64,000 nt of DNA from Eubacterium sp. ER2. GTDB lineage: Bacteria; Bacillota; Clostridia; Lachnospirales; Lachnospiraceae. Where the stretch lies: assembly GCF_000765215.1 (NCBI RefSeq), contig NZ_JPJE01000032.1, positions 1-64,000 on the forward strand, in the 5' to 3' direction. The position numbers and the translations under genes were made by a program. Positions 8,184-16,086 of this stretch are shown here, in pieces (position 1 is the stretch's first letter; each line of letters begins with the position of its first letter). A model generated the notes under the pieces. That model did no database searches, was not told where the DNA came from, and saw only the letters and a program-made list of their open reading frames with translations.

Positions 8184-10259
8184 TTATTCCTCCGCTGCCC
8201 TCTTGGCGATCTCCGCCTCCTGCACATCGTGAGGCGCCTGCTCATAGCGGGCAAAAGCGTACTCGTATGTACCCCGGCCTCCTGTCATGGAGCGGAGGGT
8301 TGTGCAGTAGCCGAACATACCTGTCATGGGCACGTCCGCCTCAATGACCTGGCGTCCGCCGCTGACCGGGTTCATGCCCAGCACACGGCCTCTCCTCTTG
8401 TTCAGATCACCCATAATGTCTCCTGTGTACTCGTCAGGCACTGTAACCTTCACAGACGCGATGGGCTCCAGAAGGATCGGATCGGCCTCCATAAAGCCCT
8501 TCTTGAAGGCCTGAATGGTGGCTGTCTTGAAGGCCATCTCAGAGGAGTCTACCGGGTGGTAGGAGCCGTCGTAGAGCACTGCCTTGACGCCCACCACCGG
8601 ATATCCGGCCAAGGGCCCCTTCTGAACAGACTCCTGAAGTCCCTTTTCCACAGCAGGGAAGTAGTTCTTTGGCACAGCGCCTCCCACAACTTCTTCCTCA
8701 AATACATAGGGGGTCTCCAGGTCGCCGGAGGGCTCGAAGCGCATCTTGACATGTCCATACTGGCCATGTCCGCCTGTCTGCTTCTTGTACTTGGAGTCCA
8801 CGTCTGATTTCTTCCGGATTGTCTCCCGGAAAGCAACCTTCGGGGTCTCCAGGAGAATCTCACATTTATATCTGGAGAGGAGCTTGCTGGCCACGATCTC
8901 CAGGTGCTGGTCGCCCATGCCGTAGAGAAGGCTCTGCCGGTTCTCACTGTCGTTGACAGCCTTCAGCGTCACATCCTCTGCCATCATCCTCTGGAGAGCC
9001 TGGGACACCTTGTCCTCATCGCCTTTGTTCTTCACCACATACTTCATATATGTATAGGGCTTGGAGTAGTCGGTCTTGCTGTACACAACCTGGGTTGTCT
9101 TGGAGGAGAGGGTATCTCCCGTCTGGGTGTTCGGCAGCTTGGCGATAGCACCGATGTCACCCGCGAACATCTCGCTCACCTCCACAGGCTTGTTGCCGTT
9201 CATGGTGTAGATCTTGCCCAGCTTCACCTCTGTGTCTGATGCGGTGTTGTAGAGCGTGTCATCCCCCTTCAGCACGCCGGAGCATACTTTAATGAAGGAA
9301 TATTTTCCGATAAACGGGTCTACCATGGTCTTGAACACGTAAGCACTCTTAGCGGCGGAGAAATTGTAGTCAGCCTCAAAGATCTCGTTGGTGGTCCGGT
9401 TCAGTCCGGCGCATTTTCTGCAGTCCGGGCTGGGGAAGAAGCGGACGATGTCGGACAGCAGGTTGGCAACGCCCTGGGCCTGGATGTTGGAGCCCATGGC
9501 CACAGGAACGATATCCCCGTCCATTACCTCTGTGCGCATGGCGGCCCGGATCTCCTCAACAGAGAACTCCTCGCCCGCGAAATACCTCTCCATAAACTCC
9601 TCGCTGGTCTCCGCGACCGCCTCCAGGAGCTTCTCTCTGTATATCTCCAGGTTGGGCTTGCAGTAGTCCGGGATCTCGCATTCCTCTCTCTGGCCGATGC
9701 CTGTGTACCGGCGTCCAGCGTTCTTGATGACATTGACATAGCCTACCAGCTTCTCATTTTCGCGGATGGGCTGGAAGTGGGGCGCGATCACCTTGCCGTA
9801 GCGGTCTGTGAGCTGCTGCACGACCTCGCGGAAGCTGGCGTCGTCCACGTCCATCTCTGTCACATAGACCATGCGGGGCAGGTTGTACTTGTCACACAGC
9901 TCCCAGGCCTTCTCCGTGCCGACCTCCACGCCGGCCTTGCCGGAAACAACGATGACCGCCGCGTCCGCCGCGCTGACTGCCTCCTCTACCTCGCCAACAA
10001 AGTCGAAATATCCCGGCGTATCCAGGACATTGATCTTAGCCTTCTCCCACTCGATGGGCACCAGTGTCGTACTGATTGAAAATTTACGTTTCTGCTCCTC
10101 TTTATCAAAATCGCTGATGGTGTTGCCGTCCGTCACCTTTCCCATGCGGCTGATAGCACCGGAGACGTAAGCCATAGCCTCCACAAGGCTTGTCTTTCCG
10201 CTCCCCCCATGTCCCAAAAGGACCACGTTTCTGATTTCGTCCGTTCTGTAAACCTTCAT
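8184..10259 (-). CDS. Elongation factor G-like GTPase (EF-G paralogue)
   Basis: The 691-residue protein has full EF-G domain architecture: GTPase domain (about 1-270), domain II, III, IV and V (C-terminal, with GRGTYEYAFARYEQAP). It is not canonical EF-G. G1 is GHGGSGKT (16-23) rather than AHIDAGKT, G3 is DTPGYFDF (80-87) with Tyr where EF-G has the catalytic His, and G4 is TEMD (134-137) in place of NKMD. This fits the FusA2/EF-G2 type of paralogue, whose role in translation is unclear. AAGGAGG precedes the ATG. It is monocistronic, with a promoter at 10298-10326 and a terminator at 8065-8103. A housekeeping EF-G gene must lie elsewhere. Confidence 0.9.
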   Translation of the reverse strand: MKVYRTDEIRNVVLLGHGGSGKTSLVEAMAYVSGAISRMGKVTDGNTISDFDKEEQKRKFSISTTLVPIEWEKAKINVLDTPGYFDFVGEVEEAVSAADAAVIVVSGKAGVEVGTEKAWELCDKYNLPRMVYVTEMDVDDASFREVVQQLTDRYGKVIAPHFQPIRENEKLVGYVNVIKNAGRRYTGIGQREECEIPDYCKPNLEIYREKLLEAVAETSEEFMERYFAGEEFSVEEIRAAMRTEVMDGDIVPVAMGSNIQAQGVANLLSDIVRFFPSPDCRKCAGLNRTTNEIFEADYNFSAAKSAYVFKTMVDPFIGKYSFIKVCSGVLKGDDTLYNTASDTEVKLGKIYTMNGNKPVEVSEMFAGDIGAIAKLPNTQTGDTLSSKTTQVVYSKTDYSKPYTYMKYVVKNKGDEDKVSQALQRMMAEDVTLKAVNDSENRQSLLYGMGDQHLEIVASKLLSRYKCEILLETPKVAFRETIRKKSDVDSKYKKQTGGHGQYGHVKMRFEPSGDLETPYVFEEEVVGGAVPKNYFPAVEKGLQESVQKGPLAGYPVVGVKAVLYDGSYHPVDSSEMAFKTATIQAFKKGFMEADPILLEPIASVKVTVPDEYTGDIMGDLNKRRGRVLGMNPVSGGRQVIEADVPMTGMFGYCTTLRSMTGGRGTYEYAFARYEQAPHDVQEAEIAKRAAEE

Positions 10260-10297
10260 ATAGCTGCCTCCTTGCGTTTGTAAAATCTCATGTGTAT

Positions 10298-10326
10298 ATT
10301 GTACTAAAAATTTTCTGATTTTACAA
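10298..10326 (-). promoter_or_regulatory. Promoter of the EF-G-like gene
   Basis: On the minus strand TTGTAA (10321-10326) and TACAAT (10298-10303) are spaced by 17 nt, about 40 nt before the start codon. It is back to back with the tyrA promoter. Confidence 0.65.
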
Positions 10327-10361
10327 CTCTTTCATGCAAGTTTTACAAATTCAATACTCTT

Positions 10362-10390
10362 TTGACAACTTCTGTCAATCGTAGTAGAAT
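10362..10390 (+). promoter_or_regulatory. Promoter of tyrA-aroA
   Basis: TTGACA (10362-10367) and TAGAAT (10385-10390) have a 17-nt spacer. A leader of about 100 nt follows before tyrA. I see no T-box or leader peptide with Tyr/Phe codons in it, so any feedback regulation of expression is not visible. Confidence 0.8.
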
Positions 10391-10498
10391 TTTTACCAGA
10401 CGGCCGCATAAGCCTGCTCACAGGCGGACAGGCGACTTCTCCCGGAGCAAAGAATGAAACGGGGCGGCTTCAGCTTACAGAGAGGAATTTGACAGTAC

Positions 10499-11602
10499 AT
10501 GGATCAGAAGAAAAAAATTGGTTTTATCGGACTGGGACTCATCGGCGGCTCCATCGCGAAGGCCATCCGGCAGTACTATCCCGATTACACCATCACCGCA
10601 TTTGACAAAAACAAGGAGACGCTGGCCCTGGCCACCCAGGAGTCGGTCATCGACGTGGCGGCCACCCACATTGACGACAGCTTCCGGGGGTGCAGCTATA
10701 TTTTCCTGTGCGCCCCTGTCTCCTACAACAACGCCTACCTAAAGCAGGTCTCCCAGTTTCTTAATGAGGACTGCGTCCTGACAGACGTGGGCAGCGTGAA
10801 GACCAGCATCCACAGAGAGGTGGAGCGGATGGGGCTTGGAAAATACTTTATCGGCGGCCACCCCATGGCCGGCTCGGAGAAGAGCGGCTACGCCAACTCC
10901 AAGGCCATGCTCATCGAGAACGCCTACTATATCCTGACTCCCACCGAGGAGGTGGAACAGGCAAAGGTGGAAGCGTTTGAGGCATTTGTTGAGAGCCTGC
11001 GGGCGCTTCCCGTTGTGCTGGACTACCGGCAGCACGACCAGATCACCGGCACCATCAGCCACCTGCCCCACATCATCGCCGCCAGCCTGGTGTGCCTGGT
11101 GCGGGACACGGACACAAAGGATGAGCTCATGAAGCAGCTGGCAGCGGGCGGCTTTAAGGACATCACAAGGATCGCCTCCTCCTCTCCCACCATGTGGCAG
11201 CACATCTGCCTGAACAACAGGGAAAATATTTCCGTCATCCTGCAGCGGTATATCAATATGCTGGTGGAGGCCAAAAAGGCTGTGGATGAGGGGGACGAGC
11301 AGGCGCTGTACCAGCTCTTTGACAGCTCCAGGAATTACCGCAACTCCATCCCGGGAGGATCCTCGGGCCCCATCAAGAAGGTGTTCGCGGTGTACTGCGA
11401 CATCATCGACGAGGCGGGCGGAATTGCCACCATCGCCACTATTCTTGCGTCCAACAACATCAACATCAAGAATATAGGTATTGTGCACAACAGAGAATTT
11501 GAAGAAGGGGTTCTGCGGATCGAGTTCTATGACGACGCCTCCTCGCGGAAGGCGGCTGAGCTTCTGCAGAAATACAGGTATATCGTCTATGAGAGACAAT
11601 AG
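10499..11602 (+). CDS. tyrA: Prephenate dehydrogenase with C-terminal ACT domain
   Basis: The 367-residue enzyme oxidises prephenate to 4-hydroxyphenylpyruvate with NAD(P)+ in tyrosine synthesis. A Rossmann nucleotide-binding motif, GFIGLGLIGGS (8-18), opens the protein, and GGHPMAGSEKSG (about 119-130) is the conserved prephenate-site segment. An ACT domain (about 295-367) probably provides tyrosine feedback inhibition. The start lies about 13 nt after AGAGGA. The gene overlaps aroA by 14 nt, so the two are translationally coupled. The length is typical of ACT-bearing Firmicutes TyrA. Confidence 0.95.
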   Translation: MDQKKKIGFIGLGLIGGSIAKAIRQYYPDYTITAFDKNKETLALATQESVIDVAATHIDDSFRGCSYIFLCAPVSYNNAYLKQVSQFLNEDCVLTDVGSVKTSIHREVERMGLGKYFIGGHPMAGSEKSGYANSKAMLIENAYYILTPTEEVEQAKVEAFEAFVESLRALPVVLDYRQHDQITGTISHLPHIIAASLVCLVRDTDTKDELMKQLAAGGFKDITRIASSSPTMWQHICLNNRENISVILQRYINMLVEAKKAVDEGDEQALYQLFDSSRNYRNSIPGGSSGPIKKVFAVYCDIIDEAGGIATIATILASNNINIKNIGIVHNREFEEGVLRIEFYDDASSRKAAELLQKYRYIVYERQ

Positions 11603-12908
11603 CAGGATCATCCGCCCGGCCGGGCGGCCATTTAACGGGGAGATCACCGTGCCCGGAGACAAGTCCATCTCCCACCGGGCAGTCATGTTCGGCGCTATCG
11701 CCAAAGGCACCACCCGCATCCGGAATTTCCTCATGGGGGCGGACTGCCTCTCCACCATTGACTGCTTCCGTCGGCTGGGCGTCCAGATCGACGTGGAGGC
11801 CGCCCCGGGACAGGTGACGGTTCACGGGAGAGGGCTGAGGGGACTGAAGGGGCAGCAGGAGCCGGCGGCATCAATTGTATTGGATACAGGAAACAGCGGC
11901 ACCACCACAAGGCTCGTCTCCGGCATCCTGGCGGGACAGGATTTCCCCTCCCTCCTCTCCGGGGACGCCTCCCTGAACACCCGTCCCATGAAGCGGATCA
12001 TGGAACCCCTATCCCAGATGGGAGCCCGGATACGCAGCGTCAAGGGAAACGGCTGCGCACCCCTCGCCATTGAGCCCGGGCAGCTCCACGGCATCCACTA
12101 CACTACTAAGGTGGCCTCCGCCCAGGTAAAATCTGCCATCCTGCTGGCCGGTCTGTACGCGGACTCACCCACCTCCGTGACGGAGCCCGCCCTCTCCAGG
12201 AACCACACAGAGCTGATGCTGAAGGGCTTCGGGGCAGATGTTTCTTCTATTATAAATGAGGACGGCACGGCCACGGCGTCCATCCGGCCCTGCCGGGAGC
12301 TGTTCGCCCAGGACATTGTGGTGCCCGGGGACATTTCCTCCGCAGCCTACTTTATTGCCGCTGCCCTCCTGGTACCGGGCTCCAGCCTGCTCATCAAAAA
12401 TGTGGGCATCAATCCCACCCGGGCGGGCTTTCTTTCAGTCTGCCGCGACATGGGCGGGGATATTACCCTCCTGAACGAGCGGCAGGCCGGCGGCGAACCA
12501 TCCGCCGATCTTCTCGTAAAACACAGCTCCCTCCACAGTGTCACTATAGAGGGCGGCCTGATCCCCACTCTCATTGACGAGCTGCCCATGGCCGCAGTTC
12601 TGGCCGCCTTTGCCGATGGAACCACTGTGATCCGGGACGCAGCAGAGCTGAAGGTCAAGGAGAGCGACCGCATCGCCACTGTCACCGCCAACCTGCGGGC
12701 CATGGGATGCGACGTCACCCCCACGGACGACGGCATGATCATCCGGGGCGGCAAATCCCTCCACGGCGCCGTCCTCGACAGCTACCTGGACCACCGCATC
12801 GCCATGTCCTTCGCCGTGGCGGGTCTCGCCGCCGGCGGTGAGACCCGCATCAGGAACGCCAATTGTGTAGACATTTCCTTCCCGGGGTTCTACGATTATT
12901 TCAACTAA
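11589..12908 (+). CDS. aroA: 3-phosphoshikimate 1-carboxyvinyltransferase (EPSP synthase)
   Basis: The 439-residue enzyme joins phosphoenolpyruvate to shikimate-3-phosphate. Family motifs are clear: PGDKSISHRA (residues 20-29) for shikimate-phosphate and PEP binding, GNSGTTTRL (about 101) and VKESDRI (about 355). The ATG at 11589 lies inside the last codons of tyrA; an open frame further upstream is only tyrA in another frame. The TAA stop at 12906 is also the first three bases of a long palindrome (see the repeat at 12906-12985). Pairing with tyrA places both in the aromatic amino acid pathway. Confidence 0.96.
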   Translation: MRDNSRIIRPAGRPFNGEITVPGDKSISHRAVMFGAIAKGTTRIRNFLMGADCLSTIDCFRRLGVQIDVEAAPGQVTVHGRGLRGLKGQQEPAASIVLDTGNSGTTTRLVSGILAGQDFPSLLSGDASLNTRPMKRIMEPLSQMGARIRSVKGNGCAPLAIEPGQLHGIHYTTKVASAQVKSAILLAGLYADSPTSVTEPALSRNHTELMLKGFGADVSSIINEDGTATASIRPCRELFAQDIVVPGDISSAAYFIAAALLVPGSSLLIKNVGINPTRAGFLSVCRDMGGDITLLNERQAGGEPSADLLVKHSSLHSVTIEGGLIPTLIDELPMAAVLAAFADGTTVIRDAAELKVKESDRIATVTANLRAMGCDVTPTDDGMIIRGGKSLHGAVLDSYLDHRIAMSFAVAGLAAGGETRIRNANCVDISFPGFYDYFN

Positions 12909-12985
12909 CGCAATTGCGGACGTAATACTTCTAAAAAGTATTACGTCCGCAATTGCGTTAACTGGTGTGCTATTGTGTCAATTGT
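12906..12985. repeat. Palindromic intergenic repeat, copy 1 (25-bp perfect inverted repeat plus tail)
   Basis: Arms 12906-12930 and 12936-12960 are perfect 25-bp inverted repeats around a 5-nt loop. A tail at 12961-12985 contains AACTGGTGTGCTATTGTGT. From 12918 onward it aligns almost without gaps to 63132-63200 between pheS and pheT, with about 85% identity by eye. It fills the convergent aroA/spoIIE-like gap exactly from stop codon to stop codon. The hairpin could act as a terminator for both genes, though it lacks a good T run on the plus strand. It is best read as a small dispersed palindromic element. Confidence 0.85.
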
Positions 12986-14158
12986 CTAGTAATATCTGAC
13001 CTTTACATTCTTCCCCAGCTTCTGAACGCAGTCCTTCAGCTGCTCCACCAGGTTCATCCTGACGCTCAGGTCAAAGGGCAGATTGGAGTTCTGGTGGGCC
13101 GGATTCAGGGCCTTCCCCACAAAAAGGTGGAGGTCCGTGCACTCCTCGATAATGAGCTTGGCCAGCATTGAGGCCCCGTTTTTCGCATCCAGCTCATTGA
13201 AAAACTCCTCGTCAAATTCATCCTGCTCGTACTTTTTCAGGATACTGAGAGCCTTCCCGATGGTCAGCACGCCCTCTGTCACAAGATCCAGCCCCTCGAT
13301 GGAGGCTGTGGGCGGAACTGATGGATCCGCGTAGTCCACGGAAGTGACGATCTCTTTTTTCAGAACGCGGGCGGCGATATTGGCGCTGGTCCCGCCGCAG
13401 ACCACCTTTTTCCCCTCGCTCTTCATGAAGTCGCAGATCAGCTGCTCGTCATCCTCCTTGTTGGTAGGCGGCCCTGTGAAAATGTTGACTACCTGTCTCT
13501 CGATGACTCTGACCACAGCCACCGTGGTGTCGTCCCCGGGCTTTTCCCCGTACAGGTCATAGCAGGCCTGGGACAGCATGGCCGCAAGCCGTGAGGCGGA
13601 CAGGGTCTCCTTTGTACATTTCAGGGTGTACTGGGCCATGTCCTTCCATGTCCAGCCGAAATTGAGCAGTTCCCCCACTCCGGCGTAGATCACTCCGTCG
13701 CTCATGAGGACAAAGCAGTCATTGATCTTCACCTGAAACCGGTACTCCCGTATCTTCTTGTCCTCTATAAAGCGCTCCTCATAGGGATAGTCCACGATCT
13801 TCTTATCCCGCACAAAGACGCAGGACGGATTGTCAAATTCCACCAGATAGGCATTGCCATCATGAAAGATCTGGAGGATGCTGAAGGTCGCATAGGCTAC
13901 CTGACGCACCTGGCAGATGGGCAGCGTGCGGGCAATGGTCTCCACGCAGGACTCAATGGACGCTCCGTTCAAAAACATGGTCCCCAGTATCTTGGAAGTG
14001 AGAGTGGCCAGTATGTTGGCTTTCACGCCACTTCCCATGCCGTCTGCCAGGATCACAATATCTGCATTCTCTGTGTGCAGCACCTCCACCTTGTCGCCGC
14101 ACAGCTCTTCATTATGTTTATTCAGGCTTTTCCACGAAATATCCAGACAAACACTCAT
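12986..14158 (-). CDS. SpoIIE-type PP2C serine phosphatase linked to a sensory hydrogenase
   Basis: The 390-residue protein has an N-terminal PP2C/SpoIIE phosphatase domain (about 1-210) with metal-binding aspartates in ILADGMGSG (about 36-44), VLMSDGV (about 152) and GDDTT (about 207-211). A C-terminal region of about 170 residues is specific to this protein type. The likely reaction is dephosphorylation of a Ser/Thr-phosphorylated partner. The ATG at 14158 was chosen over a TTG at 14176 because GAAGAGGAAG is well placed before it. Its coding region follows the sensory hydrogenase stop (TGA at 14160-14162) by one base, so the two are translationally coupled, and the hydrogenase probably controls the phosphatase. 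No membrane segments are seen. Confidence 0.88.
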   Translation of the reverse strand: MSVCLDISWKSLNKHNEELCGDKVEVLHTENADIVILADGMGSGVKANILATLTSKILGTMFLNGASIESCVETIARTLPICQVRQVAYATFSILQIFHDGNAYLVEFDNPSCVFVRDKKIVDYPYEERFIEDKKIREYRFQVKINDCFVLMSDGVIYAGVGELLNFGWTWKDMAQYTLKCTKETLSASRLAAMLSQACYDLYGEKPGDDTTVAVVRVIERQVVNIFTGPPTNKEDDEQLICDFMKSEGKKVVCGGTSANIAARVLKKEIVTSVDYADPSVPPTASIEGLDLVTEGVLTIGKALSILKKYEQDEFDEEFFNELDAKNGASMLAKLIIEECTDLHLFVGKALNPAHQNSNLPFDLSVRMNLVEQLKDCVQKLGKNVKVRYY

Positions 14159-14159
14159 A

Positions 14160-15887
14160 TCAATCTTCCTCTTCAAACAAAATGGAGTCCCGCAGCTTGG
14201 ACAGGGTCACCTTGGTCTCCGCCGTTGTCTCCCCCAGGAGCCCGGCAATCTCCTGCGCCACCATCATCTGCTTGTCAATAACCTTCTGGGCCATCTCCAC
14301 TGTCTCCATTTTCAGGTGGTAATGCTGCTCCTTCGCCTTCTCCTCCCTGGACACGTCCTGATAGGTGACAAGCACAGACTCCAGCCTGTCTATGTAAATG
14401 ATGCTCTCCACCACAGGCAGACCAGCAGGCTCCAGGCGAATTTTCTTCCGGATGATTGGCTCCCTCGTATCCAGCACCTGATCTATATCGTCCGACTCGA
14501 TAAACTCAAATATGTACCGCTCCAGCGCCTCCTCCCTGGAGACCTCCAGAATCTTCAGAGCCTTTTTGTTGCACTCCCGTATCCGCATCTGGCTGTCCAC
14601 AATGAGGATCATGCTGGGCGTCACGTCCATGACGACATTGGACATGGACTCCGCCTGGGCCACCGCGTTGGGAAGGCACATGCCGATCTCCGCCTTCCCC
14701 TGGAAAACGGCCGTGGCCTTGGCCCGGCAGCTGGGATAGCCACAGGCTCCGCAGTTGAGCTCATCGGACTTCGTGTATTTTCCCATGGCCCGGAGCACAT
14801 CCTCCATCTGCTCCTCCGTTGGCGCCGGATCCTCCACTCGGCGGTCCATAAAAGTCTTGTGCATGTCTACATTGGTTCCGCTGGTCTCCTCTGCCGGCCC
14901 CCGCTTTACCGCATGCCTCTCCACGTCCATCTTGGCCCGGACCGCAGAGCGGTTCCATTTGTCTGAGGCAGGTCCCTTGACGCAGCCCCCCTCGCACACG
15001 TTTACCTCAAAAAAGCAGCCCTGTATCTCCCCTTTTTTCAGCTCCTCAAAAAGCTCCATGCAGGCTGACAGGCCGTCCACAGCCACCTTGTAGTAGCCCC
15101 CCTGCCCCTCCAGGGGTGCTCCCGGTCCTGCCAGCACAGAGTGGATGATGCCTCCCCCCACCGGGTAGAGCTGATTGACCATAGGGCAGGGATTTGCCAG
15201 GGGCTCATCCTCGCAGGCAGACACATGAATCCCCGCCATCTCCCACCACTTCACCACTTCCTCAAAGGTCAGGATGGCGTCCACCGCTCCGCTCACCCGC
15301 TCGTCCCCCTCGGCCTCCGCCTTCTTGGCAATGCAGGGTCCCAGGAAGACCACCTTCACATCCTCCCCGTAGATCTGCCGGATCAGCCGCCCGTGGGCGA
15401 TCATGGGGGACACCACAGGCGCCATCAGAGGCACCAGCTCCGGGTAATATTTCTCGATCAGGTCATTGACGCTGGGGCAGCAGGTAGTGATGATATTGGT
15501 CATCTCCCCGGCCCGCAGCAGCTTCTGATACTCGGCCGTCACAAGAGCCGCCCCCTCAGCTGTCTCCCTGACTGCGTAAAATCCCAGCTTTTTGAGAGCT
15601 GAGACGACCTGTCCCGGGCGTTCGTAGTCCAGCACCCCCAGGTAGGAGGGCGCAATGGAGATGATCACCTTCATTCCCTGGCGCAGATATCCACGTACCC
15701 TGTCCATATCGCTGGCAAACTTCTTTGCGTTCTGGGGACAGACCTCCAGACAGTGGCCGCAGTTGATACAGTGATCCTTCATGATGTGGGCCTGCTCATT
15801 CTGCACGGAGATCGCCTTCACCTCACAGTGCCGCACACATTTATAGCAGTGACGGCAGCTTGCATCCTTAAAATCTATAACTCTCAC
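14160..15887 (-). CDS. Sensory [FeFe]-hydrogenase (group C-like) with PAS domain
   Basis: The 575-residue protein has domains in this order: two [4Fe-4S] ferredoxin motifs (Cys 11-21 and 40-50), an H-cluster domain (about 75-310), a CGACGYPSC-type [4Fe-4S] motif (Cys 379-404), a PAS domain (about 420-525) and a short helical tail. The H-cluster loops are altered but keep the cysteines: TTCCPS (134-139), GPCIAKK (183-189) and EVNVCEGGCVKGP (294-306). PAS-bearing hydrogenases of this kind are thought to sense H2 or redox state rather than turn over H2 fast. The start is GTG at 15887 behind AAGGAGGG. The next gene is a SpoIIE-type phosphatase, the probable output. A histidine kinase domain is absent. 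Confidence 0.88.
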   Translation of the reverse strand: MRVIDFKDASCRHCYKCVRHCEVKAISVQNEQAHIMKDHCINCGHCLEVCPQNAKKFASDMDRVRGYLRQGMKVIISIAPSYLGVLDYERPGQVVSALKKLGFYAVRETAEGAALVTAEYQKLLRAGEMTNIITTCCPSVNDLIEKYYPELVPLMAPVVSPMIAHGRLIRQIYGEDVKVVFLGPCIAKKAEAEGDERVSGAVDAILTFEEVVKWWEMAGIHVSACEDEPLANPCPMVNQLYPVGGGIIHSVLAGPGAPLEGQGGYYKVAVDGLSACMELFEELKKGEIQGCFFEVNVCEGGCVKGPASDKWNRSAVRAKMDVERHAVKRGPAEETSGTNVDMHKTFMDRRVEDPAPTEEQMEDVLRAMGKYTKSDELNCGACGYPSCRAKATAVFQGKAEIGMCLPNAVAQAESMSNVVMDVTPSMILIVDSQMRIRECNKKALKILEVSREEALERYIFEFIESDDIDQVLDTREPIIRKKIRLEPAGLPVVESIIYIDRLESVLVTYQDVSREEKAKEQHYHLKMETVEMAQKVIDKQMMVAQEIAGLLGETTAETKVTLSKLRDSILFEEED

Positions 15888-15928
15888 CTTTGCCCTCCTT
15901 TTACAGCGCTCTTTCCATATTTATGCAT

Positions 15929-15958
15929 ATTATAGCATCCCGGGTGCAGGCAGGGCAA
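15929..15958 (-). promoter_or_regulatory. Promoter of the sensory hydrogenase-phosphatase operon
   Basis: On the minus strand TTGCCC (15953-15958) and TATAAT (15929-15934) are spaced by 18 nt, about 35 nt before the GTG start. Confidence 0.6.
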
Positions 15959-15990
15959 CGAAAAAGGCTGAAATCAGCACCCCACAGGAC

Positions 15991-16019
15991 TTGTTTTTAT
16001 ACAGAAGCAGACGTACAAT
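15991..16019 (+). promoter_or_regulatory. Promoter of the capA-like gene
   Basis: TTGTTT (15991-15996) and TACAAT (16014-16019) are spaced by 17 nt. The leader to the ATG at 16087 is about 60 nt. Confidence 0.6.
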
Positions 16020-16086
16020 ATAAGTATTACATAAGAGGGAGGGGAGCCGGTATTTCCATCGCAAAATATCGGTTCAAACAAAAAAG

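Noticed and set aside
10391-10498. T-box or aromatic leader peptide before tyrA
   Set aside because: No T-box sequence or run of Tyr/Phe/Trp codons is present in the 100-nt leader.
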